Position numbers and translations under genes: made by a program | Part shown: positions 35,032 to 44,436 of the stretch, in pieces | Position numbering within the stretch: position 1 is the first letter of the stretch | Layout: each line of letters opens with the position of its first letter | Assembly: GCF_021533215.1 (NCBI RefSeq) | Contig: NZ_JAJNKA010000009.1 | Span: forward strand, 62,001 to 126,000 | DNA: 64,000 bases | Source: Portibacter lacus | GTDB taxonomy: Bacteria > Bacteroidota > Bacteroidia > Chitinophagales > Saprospiraceae | Reading direction: 5' to 3' | Notes under the pieces: generated by a model | What the model was told of the DNA's origin: nothing | Seen by the model: the letters and a program-made list of their open reading frames with translations, nothing else | Database searches by the model: none

Positions 35032-35349
35032 ATGGCAGAAAATAAACCAGCTAACAATCAAGTAAATATAGATTTACCAGAAGATATTGCAGAAGGCACG
35101 TATGCGAATCTTGCAATTATCTCTCATTCGCATTCAGAATTTGTAGTAGATTTCGTAAGACTCGTTCCGAATGTTCCTAAGGCAAAAGTGAAATCTAGAA
35201 TAATCATTACGCCAGAACATGCGAAAAGATTAATGAAGGCGCTTTCGGATAATATCGATAAGTACGAAAAACAATTTGGTACGATAGGGGAGACGGCTTC
35301 TAAAGAGGTGTATCCGCCGATGAATTTTACTCCTACAGCACAAGCATAG
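35032..35349 (+). CDS. DUF3467 family protein
   Basis: A 105-residue protein matching DUF3467: INLPEDIAEGTYANLAII-like start (here IDLPEDIAEGTYANLAIISH), FVVDFVRLVPN, and VKSRIIITPEHAKRLMKAL. The family is small, cytoplasmic and widespread in Bacteroidota, often near DNA or transcription genes. Its function is not known. It is divergent from the minus-strand lipoprotein operon and lies 168 bp before ruvB on the same strand. Confidence 0.88.
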   Translation: MAENKPANNQVNIDLPEDIAEGTYANLAIISHSHSEFVVDFVRLVPNVPKAKVKSRIIITPEHAKRLMKALSDNIDKYEKQFGTIGETASKEVYPPMNFTPTAQA

Positions 35350-35496
35350 TGAATCACTAGCCTTAATTAATAAGGCAAGGTGATATGATGAGTTAGATAC
35401 AGGAACTCTTTCTAGGTGACTTACTCATGTGCTATTAAGAATAAATGCTAATTTAAAATTTCTAATTAGGAAGTATCAAATTAGCTATCAAGTTAC

Positions 35497-35504
35497 TATT
35501 TTTG
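35497..35504 (+). promoter_or_regulatory. Bacteroidota -7 box before ruvB
   Basis: TATTTTTG fits TAnnTTTG, 13 bases upstream of the ATG at 35518, implying a very short leader. No clear -33 TTTG upstream. Confidence 0.3.
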
Positions 35505-35517
35505 TGAAAATCAATTT

Positions 35518-36543
35518 ATGCTGAACGAAAATCTAGATGCAAGTGGTGAAGGTCTAAATTCTGAAGAGCAGAATTATGAAAAGAGCATTCGGCCAGCAGT
35601 CTTGTCTGATTTCAAAGGTCAGAAGAAAATTGTCAATAATCTAGAAATTTTCATTCAAGCTGCAAAGCAAAGGAATGAGGCACTAGATCATGTTTTGCTT
35701 CATGGGCCTCCTGGATTAGGGAAAACAACCTTGTCACATATTATCTCTACGGAAATGGGAACTGCTCTCAAGATGACTTCAGGACCTGTTTTGGAAAAAC
35801 CAGGAGATCTTGCTGGGTTACTGACGAATCTGGAAGAAGGTGATGTGTTGTTTATTGATGAAATTCACAGACTAAATAATATCGTAGAGGAATATTTGTA
35901 TTCTGCAATGGAAGATTATCGGATCGATATTATGATTGATTCGGGGCCGAATGCAAGATCTGTTCAACTAAACTTAGAACCATTCACCTTAATCGGTGCA
36001 ACGACCAGAATGGGATTGCTTACAGCACCTATGAGGGCGCGATTTGGGATCAATTTTTTACTCGATTATTACGATATTCAGACACTTCAGGGAATCATCG
36101 AAAGAAGTGCTGGAATTCTAAATATTCCGATTACTTCTGAAGGTTCGTTCGAAATTTCTAAACGTAGCCGTGGAACTCCGAGAATAGCGAACGCTTTGCT
36201 ACGAAGAATTCGAGATTTCGCACAGATTAAAGGAAATGGAACGATAGACATCGAAATTTCTAAGATGGGACTCGATGCCTTAAATGTGGATGATAGCGGG
36301 CTGGATGAAATGGATAATCGGATTATAGATACCATCATTAATAAGTTCAAAGGTGGGCCAGTCGGTATTAGTACGATTGCAACTGCAGTAGGAGAGGAGT
36401 CCGGAACGATAGAAGAAGTGCATGAACCTTTTCTAATCATGGAGGGCTATATACAGCGAACTCCAAGAGGCCGAGAAGCTACATTAAAAGCTTACCAGCA
36501 TTTAGGTGTTGTCGCTCCTAATAAAAACAATACTTTATTTTAG
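35518..36543 (+). CDS. ruvB: Holliday junction branch migration helicase RuvB
   Basis: The motor subunit of RuvABC, which drives branch migration of Holliday junctions during recombination repair. At 341 residues it has the normal length. Visible features: Walker [10 protein letters not shown] (~63-71), Walker [11 protein letters not shown], sensor 1 GATTRMG, the arginine-finger region [10 protein letters not shown], and the winged-helix C-terminus with EP-LI--G-I-RTPRGR. N-terminal RP--L-DF-GQ is the usual RuvB start. ruvA and ruvC are not in the window. Confidence 0.97.
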   Translation: MLNENLDASGEGLNSEEQNYEKSIRPAVLSDFKGQKKIVNNLEIFIQAAKQRNEALDHVLLHGPPGLGKTTLSHIISTEMGTALKMTSGPVLEKPGDLAGLLTNLEEGDVLFIDEIHRLNNIVEEYLYSAMEDYRIDIMIDSGPNARSVQLNLEPFTLIGATTRMGLLTAPMRARFGINFLLDYYDIQTLQGIIERSAGILNIPITSEGSFEISKRSRGTPRIANALLRRIRDFAQIKGNGTIDIEISKMGLDALNVDDSGLDEMDNRIIDTIINKFKGGPVGISTIATAVGEESGTIEEVHEPFLIMEGYIQRTPRGREATLKAYQHLGVVAPNKNNTLF

Positions 36544-36742
36544 GCCACAACGTTGATTAACATTTGTTTCTCTGGGGTATTTATGCATTAAAAACTAGTG
36601 AAATAAATATGATATAGTAACTATATCATGGTGTGGCAATGGGTAGTTGTACCATATTTACCACTAATTTTTATGCTTTCAAGTTGCACGAATAACATGC
36701 AATTTTTGATCTTCATCTTATATGAAAATCTTATCTTATCTG

Positions 36743-37252
36743 CTAAATAAATAGCAGTATTAATGTTAGAATGACTCCGACTAAAGTGAATACCATCCCT
36801 TTTTTGAACACGGATGTCGAAGGCATAAACATCCAAAAAGAGGAAACCACAAAAAAGAAAAGTGATAACCCGAAAAAGATGTTTAAAAAAAACAAAGGTT
36901 GTGATGACTTTGCTTTATGAAGGTGTGTCATTTTTCCAAGCACATATGGTAATTCTTTCTTTATAAGTTTGACATTTCCACTTGACTTATCGTATGTTCC
37001 ACCTTTAAAAGTTACATGATCGCCGTCTGTTTTCTCCACTTTGAAGTTTCGAATTTTCAGAGTTTTTCCTAGCGTACTGTTATCTAAGTTCGCCGCAATC
37101 GTTGTATTCGTTTCGATATTCTTCTTTAAGAAATCTGTATCTCTAAAAATTAAAACCATTCCACTTAAAGAATATACTGCCATTATTCCCGCGAGAAAAA
37201 ATCCCAGATATCTGTGGATTGATCTCATTGTGTTCGATACCTTTCTGCTCAT
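36743..37252 (-). CDS. PepSY-associated transmembrane helix protein
   Basis: A 169-residue membrane protein with an N-terminal helix (RSIHRYLGFFLAGIMAVYSLSG, typical of PepSY-TM proteins), a periplasmic segment (~40-110) and two more helices at the C-terminus. The initial R--HRYLG and the later HLHKAKSSQPLF carry His residues that could bind heme. Such proteins often accompany siderophore receptors and are thought to help reduce or release iron. It lies 26 bp after the TonB-dependent receptor gene on the same strand, supporting an iron-related operon. Confidence 0.8.
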   Translation of the reverse strand: MSRKVSNTMRSIHRYLGFFLAGIMAVYSLSGMVLIFRDTDFLKKNIETNTTIAANLDNSTLGKTLKIRNFKVEKTDGDHVTFKGGTYDKSSGNVKLIKKELPYVLGKMTHLHKAKSSQPLFFLNIFFGLSLFFFVVSSFWMFMPSTSVFKKGMVFTLVGVILTLILLFI

Positions 37253-37278
37253 AAATCGCTATAATATTCTATCTTTTC

Positions 37279-39654
37279 TTATCTTCTTCGTGATCCTGAA
37301 TATTGCATGGCTTCGCCTTTGCCGAATCCATAACTAAAACCTAATGAAATAAATCTCCCTCGTTGTTGTCTACTATACACGGAAAATCCTACTTGCTCTG
37401 TGAAATTTTCACGAATTCGCGATGCGAATACGTCCCTGACACTTAAGTTGATAACAGCTTTTCCTTTCATTAATTTATATCGTAATCCCATATCTGCGAA
37501 CAGATTATCAGATACGACGCCTTGAACAGTTTCCTCCTTTGATTGATATTGGCCAATAACTTCTACGTCGAAACTTTTATTAACCTTATATTTTGTGGTC
37601 AACTTAGTAGACCATTGATCTGCTTGATAATTAAAATCTGATTCTTCGAATCGCCCTTCTCTTGTGAAGGTGAAATAGTTTGCATCACCATTCAATGTTA
37701 TTATTTTCGAAACATCATATTTGAAATTAAATTCTAGTCCCGTCGACTTTCTAGTTCCAATATTGTACGGTTTAGAAGTGTTTACATTATTTTCGAATGA
37801 TGAAAAATATTCAACAACGTCTGTTGTATTCCTTCTGTAAGCCGTTAAGTTTAATGATGCTTTTTCCAAGATGATGATACCACCCACTTCGTAGGAATCA
37901 GAAAATTCAGGAAGTAGATTTGGATTTCCAGTTCTTACATTGAAATTGTTTCTGATATTGAAAAATGGATTCAGACTCCATAAAGATGGTCTGAAGATTC
38001 TTCTAGAATATCCAGCTTGCATAGAAATGCCTTCCGTTATTTTATAGGAAGTATGCAATGATGGAAAGAAATTAGTGAAATTTCTATCATTGGTAACATT
38101 GGTGTTAACAAGTAAGGTTTTCAAGTCTGTATTTTCTGCTCTTAGCCCTAATTTCACACCCCACTTCTGACCTTCATATGATCCAGTTCCATATACGCCC
38201 AGAACTTTTTGATCATAGTTAAACACATTCGTTAATCCAGCATCTTGAACAAATTTTCCGTCTTCTTCATTACTTACACTGTAATCATTACTTACATTAT
38301 TGATCAAATACTGCGACCCTGCTTCTAACGTCCATTTTTCATTGAACGGTTTAGTGTAATCTAAGTTGAAGGTGTATTTTCCTTCGTTAAATGTGGTGGA
38401 CGTGAGCTGATCATTAAAATCATCATCATCACCAAAGATCACTGTATTTTTGAACTCTGAGGACTGAGCTTTTCCAAAGTAACTACCGATAGCACTAAAT
38501 AATAGCATGTGGTCTTTATCATCTTTGAAATCACTTTTATATTGTAATTCGTATTGAAGTTTAGGGTTGAGCGCTGAAGTAACTTCCTCTCGCTTCCATT
38601 GCTGAATTAGTGTTCCAGCATCATCTACCAATGAATAATTTGTTTCCGAAGGTTGATCTTCTATTTCATAAGCATAACTTCCTGAGATCGTCATGACATT
38701 TCTTGGGTTGAAATAGTAGTCTGCGCCTAGAATAAAGTTATAGAAGTTCTCATTTCTAAATTCGTCACCCATTGAAGATAAGGTAGTATTTGTCTGGAAG
38801 TTCTTGTTTATATTTTCTACAGCGTTTGGCAGGATTTTATACCCAGCTCCGATCTGAGTGAACAGATTCATTTTCTCTGTTCTTTTATTCAAGCTTAATC
38901 CTAGACTATGATTTTGTGGGAATCCTGTATTAAGTGACACCGAACCATTAAGACCTTTCTTTTCGTTTTTCTTCAGTACGATATTGATGATTCCAGCTGT
39001 TCCTTCCGCTTCATATTTTGCAGATGGATTCGTAATCACCTCTACTTTTTCAATCATGTCCGCGGTAATCGTACCTAGCGCATTTCCTTGTTCGTTCGTA
39101 AGAATAGACGGTTTTCCGTTGATTAAAATTTGAACACCGCTACTTCCTCTTAAGGTTACAGATCCTTCTATATTAACATTGACAGATGGAACATTATTCA
39201 AGACCTCTAGAGCGCTTGCCCCAGTACTTGAAAGATCTTGCCCTACATTAAAAACTCGCTTGTCTAACTTGAATTCGGTTTGAGATTTTTCAGCTCGTAC
39301 AACCACTTCATCTAATGCTTGAGCATTCTGACCTAATTTAATTATACCAACATTCGCAATGTTGTTGTTAAATGTGATCTCAGTAATTGATGTTGTTTCA
39401 TATCCTAGAAAGCTGACTTCTATATATACATTTTTGGATTTAACATCTACGCTGAACTTTCCTAAGTTTTCAGTAGTTACACCGGTAATCATTTCTTTAG
39501 AGTCATTATCCATGATCATTACGGTAGCATAATCGATGGGATCTTCACTTATACCGTCCACGACTCTTCCTGAAATTGTATAGGTAGATGTTTGAGCAGT
39601 CAGTTGACTCGAGAAAAGCATTAGAACAATAAATACCTTAAAGACGGCTTTCAT
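37279..39654 (-). CDS. TonB-dependent receptor (outer membrane beta-barrel family)
   Basis: A 791-residue outer-membrane transporter. Signal peptide 1-21. Residues ~23-105 are a carboxypeptidase-regulatory-like domain (YTISGRVVDGISEDPIDYAT, ITGVTTENLGKFSVDV). The plug (~110-225) has LDEVVVRAEK, VFNVGQDLSSTGASALEVL and VTLRGSSGVQILINGKPSIL. The barrel (~230-791) fits the OMP_b-brl_3 group. No SusD partner is adjacent, so it is not a glycan PUL receptor. The co-oriented PepSY helix gene points to iron-complex uptake, which is inference. Confidence 0.9.
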   Translation of the reverse strand: MKAVFKVFIVLMLFSSQLTAQTSTYTISGRVVDGISEDPIDYATVMIMDNDSKEMITGVTTENLGKFSVDVKSKNVYIEVSFLGYETTSITEITFNNNIANVGIIKLGQNAQALDEVVVRAEKSQTEFKLDKRVFNVGQDLSSTGASALEVLNNVPSVNVNIEGSVTLRGSSGVQILINGKPSILTNEQGNALGTITADMIEKVEVITNPSAKYEAEGTAGIINIVLKKNEKKGLNGSVSLNTGFPQNHSLGLSLNKRTEKMNLFTQIGAGYKILPNAVENINKNFQTNTTLSSMGDEFRNENFYNFILGADYYFNPRNVMTISGSYAYEIEDQPSETNYSLVDDAGTLIQQWKREEVTSALNPKLQYELQYKSDFKDDKDHMLLFSAIGSYFGKAQSSEFKNTVIFGDDDDFNDQLTSTTFNEGKYTFNLDYTKPFNEKWTLEAGSQYLINNVSNDYSVSNEEDGKFVQDAGLTNVFNYDQKVLGVYGTGSYEGQKWGVKLGLRAENTDLKTLLVNTNVTNDRNFTNFFPSLHTSYKITEGISMQAGYSRRIFRPSLWSLNPFFNIRNNFNVRTGNPNLLPEFSDSYEVGGIIILEKASLNLTAYRRNTTDVVEYFSSFENNVNTSKPYNIGTRKSTGLEFNFKYDVSKIITLNGDANYFTFTREGRFEESDFNYQADQWSTKLTTKYKVNKSFDVEVIGQYQSKEETVQGVVSDNLFADMGLRYKLMKGKAVINLSVRDVFASRIRENFTEQVGFSVYSRQQRGRFISLGFSYGFGKGEAMQYSGSRRR

Positions 39655-39888
39655 TTCTACAATTTTTCCAAAGATGTATTAACCTTACTTTTTAAACAAA
39701 TCTTTTCTCTAAACGACAATTTTGTTCCCTCAAACAACCAAAATTTATGAAATCTAAAAAATATAGTCGTTTACATGATTATTTCTGCAGTTTAAAGATG
39801 GGTTGTAAATTTTAGAAGCGATTCCTTTATCTTAGTCTTAGATACGCATGATAAGCCTTTTATTTTCAATGAAAAAAAGCAAGGAACA

Positions 39889-40776
39889 ATGAAAAAGATC
39901 ACCAAAACAGACATCAATCAGGAAGTATATGATTTATATGATGAGTATGCTCATAACAAGATAGATAGAAGGGATTTTATGGAGAAATTATCCATGTATG
40001 CTATAGGAGGGTTAACAATTCCATCTATTTTGAATCACATTATGCCTAATTATGAAGCTAATATTCAAATACCAGCGGATGATCCACGATTAGATTCAGA
40101 TTATATCATTTACCATTCAGAAAAAGGTGGTGGAGAAATCAGAGGCTTATTATCTATGCCAGCAGCGACAGAAGGGAAATTGCCTGGAGTAATTGTTGTT
40201 CATGAAAATAGAGGCCTGAATCCATATATAGAAGATGTAGGAAGACGTGCAGCGGTAGCTGGTTTTATATCTATCGCTCCTGATGCACTCTGGCCTTTAG
40301 GTGGATATCCTGGGAATGATGACGAAGGAAGAACGATGCAGAGAAAGCGAGATAAGAATGAAATGCTTGAAGACTTTATAGCTGCATTCGAGTATTTAAA
40401 GAATCATCCTAACTGTGATGGGAATATCGGAGTTGTTGGATTCTGTTTCGGAGGCTGGATTTCTAATATGATGGCTGTGAAGGTTTCAGAGCTGAAGGCA
40501 GCAGTACCCTTTTACGGTGGTAAGCCGCCATTAGAGGAGGTTAGTCAAATCAATGCTCCATTACTATTACATTTTGGTGAGCTGGATACTCGTGTGAATG
40601 AAGGGTGGCCTTCCTATGAAGCAGCATTAAAAGAAAACAATAAAAAATATACTGCTTACATATATGAAGGTGCGAATCATGGTTTTCACAATGATACAAC
40701 TGGCAGATATGATGAGGAAGATGCCAAGTTAGCATGGGAAAGAACGATTGAGTTTTTCAAAGAAAATCTAGTATAG
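39889..40776 (+). CDS. Dienelactone hydrolase family protein (YghX-like)
   Basis: A 295-residue protein with an N-terminal twin-arginine-like segment (DRRDFMEKLSMYAIGGLTIP) typical of YghX-type dienelactone hydrolases. The alpha/beta hydrolase body has the DLH nucleophile motif GFCFGG (Cys ~186), VVHENRGLNPYIEDV as oxyanion region, and NHGFHNDT supplying the His. Likely exported by Tat and active on lactones or esters, with unknown natural substrate. The sensor kinase gene follows 19 bp later on the same strand. Confidence 0.88.
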   Translation: MKKITKTDINQEVYDLYDEYAHNKIDRRDFMEKLSMYAIGGLTIPSILNHIMPNYEANIQIPADDPRLDSDYIIYHSEKGGGEIRGLLSMPAATEGKLPGVIVVHENRGLNPYIEDVGRRAAVAGFISIAPDALWPLGGYPGNDDEGRTMQRKRDKNEMLEDFIAAFEYLKNHPNCDGNIGVVGFCFGGWISNMMAVKVSELKAAVPFYGGKPPLEEVSQINAPLLLHFGELDTRVNEGWPSYEAALKENNKKYTAYIYEGANHGFHNDTTGRYDEEDAKLAWERTIEFFKENLV

Positions 40777-40795
40777 TAGTATTAGAAATAGAGGG

Positions 40796-41806
40796 ATGAA
40801 AATAAATTTAGCAAAGAAGGAGGTGTTGTTTCAAGTTGTGCTCAACTTGATCATTTTTGTGTTTTACGCATTTGATAATGGGAGTGTTGGAGTCGAACCT
40901 TATCGGTATGGTTATTTTCTAAACTATGCCCTAGCAGCATTAATTATTAACTATGTGGCGTTGCCTAGATTTTATCGAAATAAGAATGTTTACCAGTTTA
41001 TCGGAATCATTGTTTTTAGTTTGATTTTTGCGGTGCTTATTGAAGAGTTGGTGCTAGAGCAGATTTACTTTCCTAAAAGAGGATTGAAATTTATGGGATT
41101 CTATGCGTTCTTAGACATTATTCCTATTGTTACGATTCTCTCTGGATTTAAATTTGGATATGATGCATTGCATAAACAAAGGGAAGTAGAGGAATTAAAA
41201 GATTATGTAAGGCAGAGTGAGCTTCAATTTTTAAAGTCCCAAATCAACCCACATTTTCTCTTTAATAACTTGAATAATCTCTACGCATATGCGCTCGAAG
41301 GTTCAGAGAAGACACCAGATATTATACTAGAACTTTCTGGCTTGCTGAGGTATATGCTTTATGAATGTCAAGATGAATTTGTATCGCTTCGAAAAGAGGT
41401 TGATCAGCTTGAAAATTTCATTAATCTTAATGAGCTTCAGATCGAAGATAGAGGTCGAGTGAAATTTACAAAGTCTGATAATTTAGACCAGTATATGATT
41501 GCTCCATTAATAATGACGGTATTTGTTGAGAATGCATTTAAGCACAGTCTCAGTAGTCTTTCAGAAAACATTGACATAGAAATAAATCTAAGCGTTACGG
41601 ATGAAGGATTACTTAATTTCGTATGTTCCAATAATTACCATGAAATAACGAATAATGATAGTCTTTCGAATGGAATTGGGCTGGATAATGTGAAAAAAAG
41701 GTTAGCGTTGATATACCCAGATAGCCATAAACTAACGATTAAGAATATTGACCATAAATATACGGTAGCTTTAACCATAGAGCTCAGTGAAAAAACTAAT
41801 AAATGA
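40796..41806 (+). CDS. LytS-type sensor histidine kinase
   Basis: A 336-residue inner-membrane kinase with four transmembrane helices in residues ~10-120, a short coiled coil (HKQREVEELKDYVRQSELQF) and the His_kinase domain with QINPHFLFNNLNNLY (His ~153). An ATPase domain follows (VENAFKHSL, GIGLDNVKKRL). This is the histidine kinase class paired with LytTR regulators. Its stop overlaps the next gene by 4 bp. Signal unknown. Co-location with the dienelactone hydrolase may mean that gene is a target or a fellow operon member. Confidence 0.93.
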   Translation: MKINLAKKEVLFQVVLNLIIFVFYAFDNGSVGVEPYRYGYFLNYALAALIINYVALPRFYRNKNVYQFIGIIVFSLIFAVLIEELVLEQIYFPKRGLKFMGFYAFLDIIPIVTILSGFKFGYDALHKQREVEELKDYVRQSELQFLKSQINPHFLFNNLNNLYAYALEGSEKTPDIILELSGLLRYMLYECQDEFVSLRKEVDQLENFINLNELQIEDRGRVKFTKSDNLDQYMIAPLIMTVFVENAFKHSLSSLSENIDIEINLSVTDEGLLNFVCSNNYHEITNNDSLSNGIGLDNVKKRLALIYPDSHKLTIKNIDHKYTVALTIELSEKTNK

Positions 41807-42483
41807 AGTGTATCATAGTGGAGGATCAGCCACCAGCGCAAAGAATTTTGAAAAAGTATATTGCGGATTATGGGATGATAGAATTAGTAGGGACGTTTGC
41901 TGATGCCTTGCAGGCTATTGAGTTTTTAAAGAGTAACACCGTTGATCTTATTTTCCTAGATATACACTTACCTAAGCTGTCAGGGATCGATTTTCTAAAA
42001 ACCATTCAGAACCCTCCATCTATTATTATGACCACTGCCTTTCCTGATTTTGCTTTAGAAAGTTACGATTTTGACGTGGTTGATTATTTATTAAAACCCT
42101 TTTCATTCCCGAGGTTCGTGAAAGCGGTTTCGAAAGTTAGTGATGCAAGGAACACATCAAATACGGAGCATAATGACAGCTTGTTCATCAAGTCTGGCCA
42201 TGAGTACATTAAAGTACTTATTAGCGATATTGAGTTCATAAAATCGGATAGTGACTATACTGAAATAACCTATAATGGTACCCGCTTACTATCTTCGGAG
42301 TCCTTAAAGTTTTGGGAAAAGGAACTAGTAAGTCATGATTTTTTGCGCGTACACAAGTCTTATCTTATTAATATCAATAAGATCAAAAAAGTAACATCTT
42401 CTACTGTGCTCATTAGTGATCACAATGAAATACCTATCGGTAGAGCATTTAAAGAAGCATTTTCAGAACGGGTCCTTAAGTAA
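41803..42483 (+). CDS. LytTR family response regulator
   Basis: A 226-residue response regulator: receiver domain 1-~118 with phospho-acceptor Asp53 (LIFLDIHLPKLSG), acidic pair at ED7-8 and conserved TTAF and Lys (YLLKPFSF), followed by a LytTR DNA-binding domain (~125-226; ILISDIEFIKS-like KVLISDIEFIKSDSDYTEI, FLRVHKSYLINI). Overlaps the kinase gene by 4 bp (ATGA), forming one two-component system. Target genes are not evident; LytTR sites are direct repeats that I did not find nearby. Confidence 0.93.
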   Translation: MKCIIVEDQPPAQRILKKYIADYGMIELVGTFADALQAIEFLKSNTVDLIFLDIHLPKLSGIDFLKTIQNPPSIIMTTAFPDFALESYDFDVVDYLLKPFSFPRFVKAVSKVSDARNTSNTEHNDSLFIKSGHEYIKVLISDIEFIKSDSDYTEITYNGTRLLSSESLKFWEKELVSHDFLRVHKSYLININKIKKVTSSTVLISDHNEIPIGRAFKEAFSERVLK

Positions 42484-42485
42484 TG

Positions 42486-43121
42486 CTAATTTCTTAAAAC
42501 TTGGATAACTTTCCCTTTACCGATGGTCGAAATTAAGGAACTACAATCTCCGTTGTCATCCGTATCACACATCTTGTTTCCAAGGCAGTCATACAAGTGG
42601 CGAGCATCTGCTTTCTGAAAGATATAGAGGTATCCTAAGTCGTATTTGTATTCAAGTATTTTCTGTGGTTTGACAGCATTCACGACGTCAGGCATCCAAC
42701 TATTTTTGAATACATTTTTAACAGGCTCACAGTCTTCATGTTTTTTAGGAGTCGTGTCACTAGGATCTTTCCATTCCTGAATGCACGTGATTTCCACGAT
42801 TTTATCTTCTACTCCGCACTTAGAGCTCGTTTTAGTATTTTCCGAATCATAAGCTCTATAGCCGATGAGTACTACTTTCTTATCGTAAAAAGGAATGTCG
42901 ACTGTAGGCATGCTAGAGGGAAGTAGCTTGGTTCCATCTTCTAATTGAAAGAGGAATTGACAGTTGGCATTGGAAGTATAATCTAGCAAAGTTGCTTTAT
43001 ACTGGCATGGTGTAGTATCTACATCTTGAACTTGGGCTTGAGGAGGTGTAATGACTTTAGTTGTATTACAACTTGATAATAACAAAGTAAGCACAATAGC
43101 AAGTGAAATATATGTTCTCAT
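42486..43121 (-). CDS. Hypothetical lipoprotein
   Basis: A 211-residue lipoprotein (lipobox LLSSC, Cys ~18) rich in Cys (CQYKATLLDY, CQFLFQLEDG, CGVEDKIVEI, CEPVKNVF, CDTDDNGDCSSL). Eight or more Cys suggest disulfides in the periplasm or at the surface. The CDTDDNGDC segment resembles a calcium-binding-like acidic loop, without a complete EF or dockerin motif. No family recognised. It lies 12 bp upstream of the stop of moeB on the same strand, and its stop is 2 bp from the convergent LytTR gene. Confidence 0.6.
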   Translation of the reverse strand: MRTYISLAIVLTLLLSSCNTTKVITPPQAQVQDVDTTPCQYKATLLDYTSNANCQFLFQLEDGTKLLPSSMPTVDIPFYDKKVVLIGYRAYDSENTKTSSKCGVEDKIVEITCIQEWKDPSDTTPKKHEDCEPVKNVFKNSWMPDVVNAVKPQKILEYKYDLGYLYIFQKADARHLYDCLGNKMCDTDDNGDCSSLISTIGKGKVIQVLRN

Positions 43122-43133
43122 TTTAGATTTTAA

Positions 43134-44252
43134 TTAATAGATCGTTAATTCTGGATTGACATCTTTTGCGTAGCGAAGTAATCCGCCCTCTAAATTAATC
43201 AAATTTGTAAATCCATGCGCAGATTTTAGGTGTTGAATTACATCTGAGCTGCGTTTTCCAGATCGGCAGTGAATAATAACTTTTTTATTTCGGTCAATGT
43301 TTTTGATATGAAGGTCAATTTCTGACTTCGGCATAAGCGATCCACCGATGTGGACAATATCATATTCATAGGGCTCTCTGACATCTATCAATTGGAATGC
43401 TGCTCCGTCTTTTCGAAGTTGCTCCATCTCTAATGGGGTAATTACTTCTATGTCAATGGGCGCGCTTATTGGATTACAAAATTGCTGATAATCAATGAGT
43501 TTTTCTATTGGTTTGCGATTAGCCCTTTTTCCAAATTTGAAAGTGCGATATTGATTATTTAAGGTATCTATAGTCAATAATTTGCCTGCTAAGATTTCTC
43601 CGATTCCAACAATAATTTTGATGGTTTCTAATGATTGGATGGATCCGACTATCCCAGGTAGAACTCCTAGAACACCGCCTTCAGAGCAATTCGGTACCAA
43701 TTCTGGAGCTGGAGGCTCGGGAAAGAGATCTCTATAATTCGGTCCATCTCTGAAATTAAAAACACTTACTTGCCCTTCGAATCTAAAGATGGAACCGTAG
43801 ACATAAGGTTTGTTTAGAATTACTGCAGTATCGTTTAGAAGATATCGGGTAGGGAAGTTGTCCGTTCCATCTACTATGATGTCATATGGTTCAGCTATTT
43901 CTAGGGCGTTCGAAGAATCTATCCATTTATTATGTATGATAACTTTGACTTCAGGATTTTGCTCGTGGATGAATTTTTTAGCTGTTTCAGCCTTGCTTTC
44001 ACCGACTTCCGAAGTCTTATAAATAACTTGACGTTGTAGATTGCTGAAATCGATATGATCAAAATCTACGATACAGAGTTCTCCTACACCAGCTGCAGCA
44101 AGATAGATCAGGACAGGAACACCAAGTCCACCAGCACCAACTACCAGAACTTTTGCATTTTTCAACTTTACTTGACCTTCTAGTCCGATGTCAGGAAGTA
44201 TGATATGTCTAGAATATCTCTGGAATTCATCCTTAGTTAATGATGCCGTCAT
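43134..44252 (-). CDS. moeB: MoeB/ThiF-type adenylyltransferase fused to rhodanese
   Basis: A 372-residue E1-like enzyme that activates the C-terminal glycine of a ubiquitin-like sulfur carrier (MoaD or ThiS). The nucleotide site is VLVVGAGGLGVPVLIYLAA (~34-52), then CIVDFDHIDFSNLQRQ, DGTDNFPTRYLLND and the catalytic-Cys region LVPNCSEGGVLG. A rhodanese domain (~270-372) carries the active Cys in VIIHCRSGKRS. The paired zinc Cys of E. coli MoeB are not both present: YRDLFP replaces YRCLFP and the second C-x-x-C is reduced to one Cys. It may serve molybdopterin or thiamine synthesis. Confidence 0.9.
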   Translation of the reverse strand: MTASLTKDEFQRYSRHIILPDIGLEGQVKLKNAKVLVVGAGGLGVPVLIYLAAAGVGELCIVDFDHIDFSNLQRQVIYKTSEVGESKAETAKKFIHEQNPEVKVIIHNKWIDSSNALEIAEPYDIIVDGTDNFPTRYLLNDTAVILNKPYVYGSIFRFEGQVSVFNFRDGPNYRDLFPEPPAPELVPNCSEGGVLGVLPGIVGSIQSLETIKIIVGIGEILAGKLLTIDTLNNQYRTFKFGKRANRKPIEKLIDYQQFCNPISAPIDIEVITPLEMEQLRKDGAAFQLIDVREPYEYDIVHIGGSLMPKSEIDLHIKNIDRNKKVIIHCRSGKRSSDVIQHLKSAHGFTNLINLEGGLLRYAKDVNPELTIY

Positions 44253-44436
44253 GCTTATATAAAGATTAAGTAGTTACGAATTTAAGGGCTTTCTGTGAAA
44301 TGTATGCCATTAACTAGCATTATACTTGTAAGAGTAAATAAGATATGACATTACTTTCAGCAATTGTCTGAATTGGATTTTGATTTATGGTATGGATTTA
44401 ATTACTTTTTACATCTTGCAGGAAGAAATATAATCA

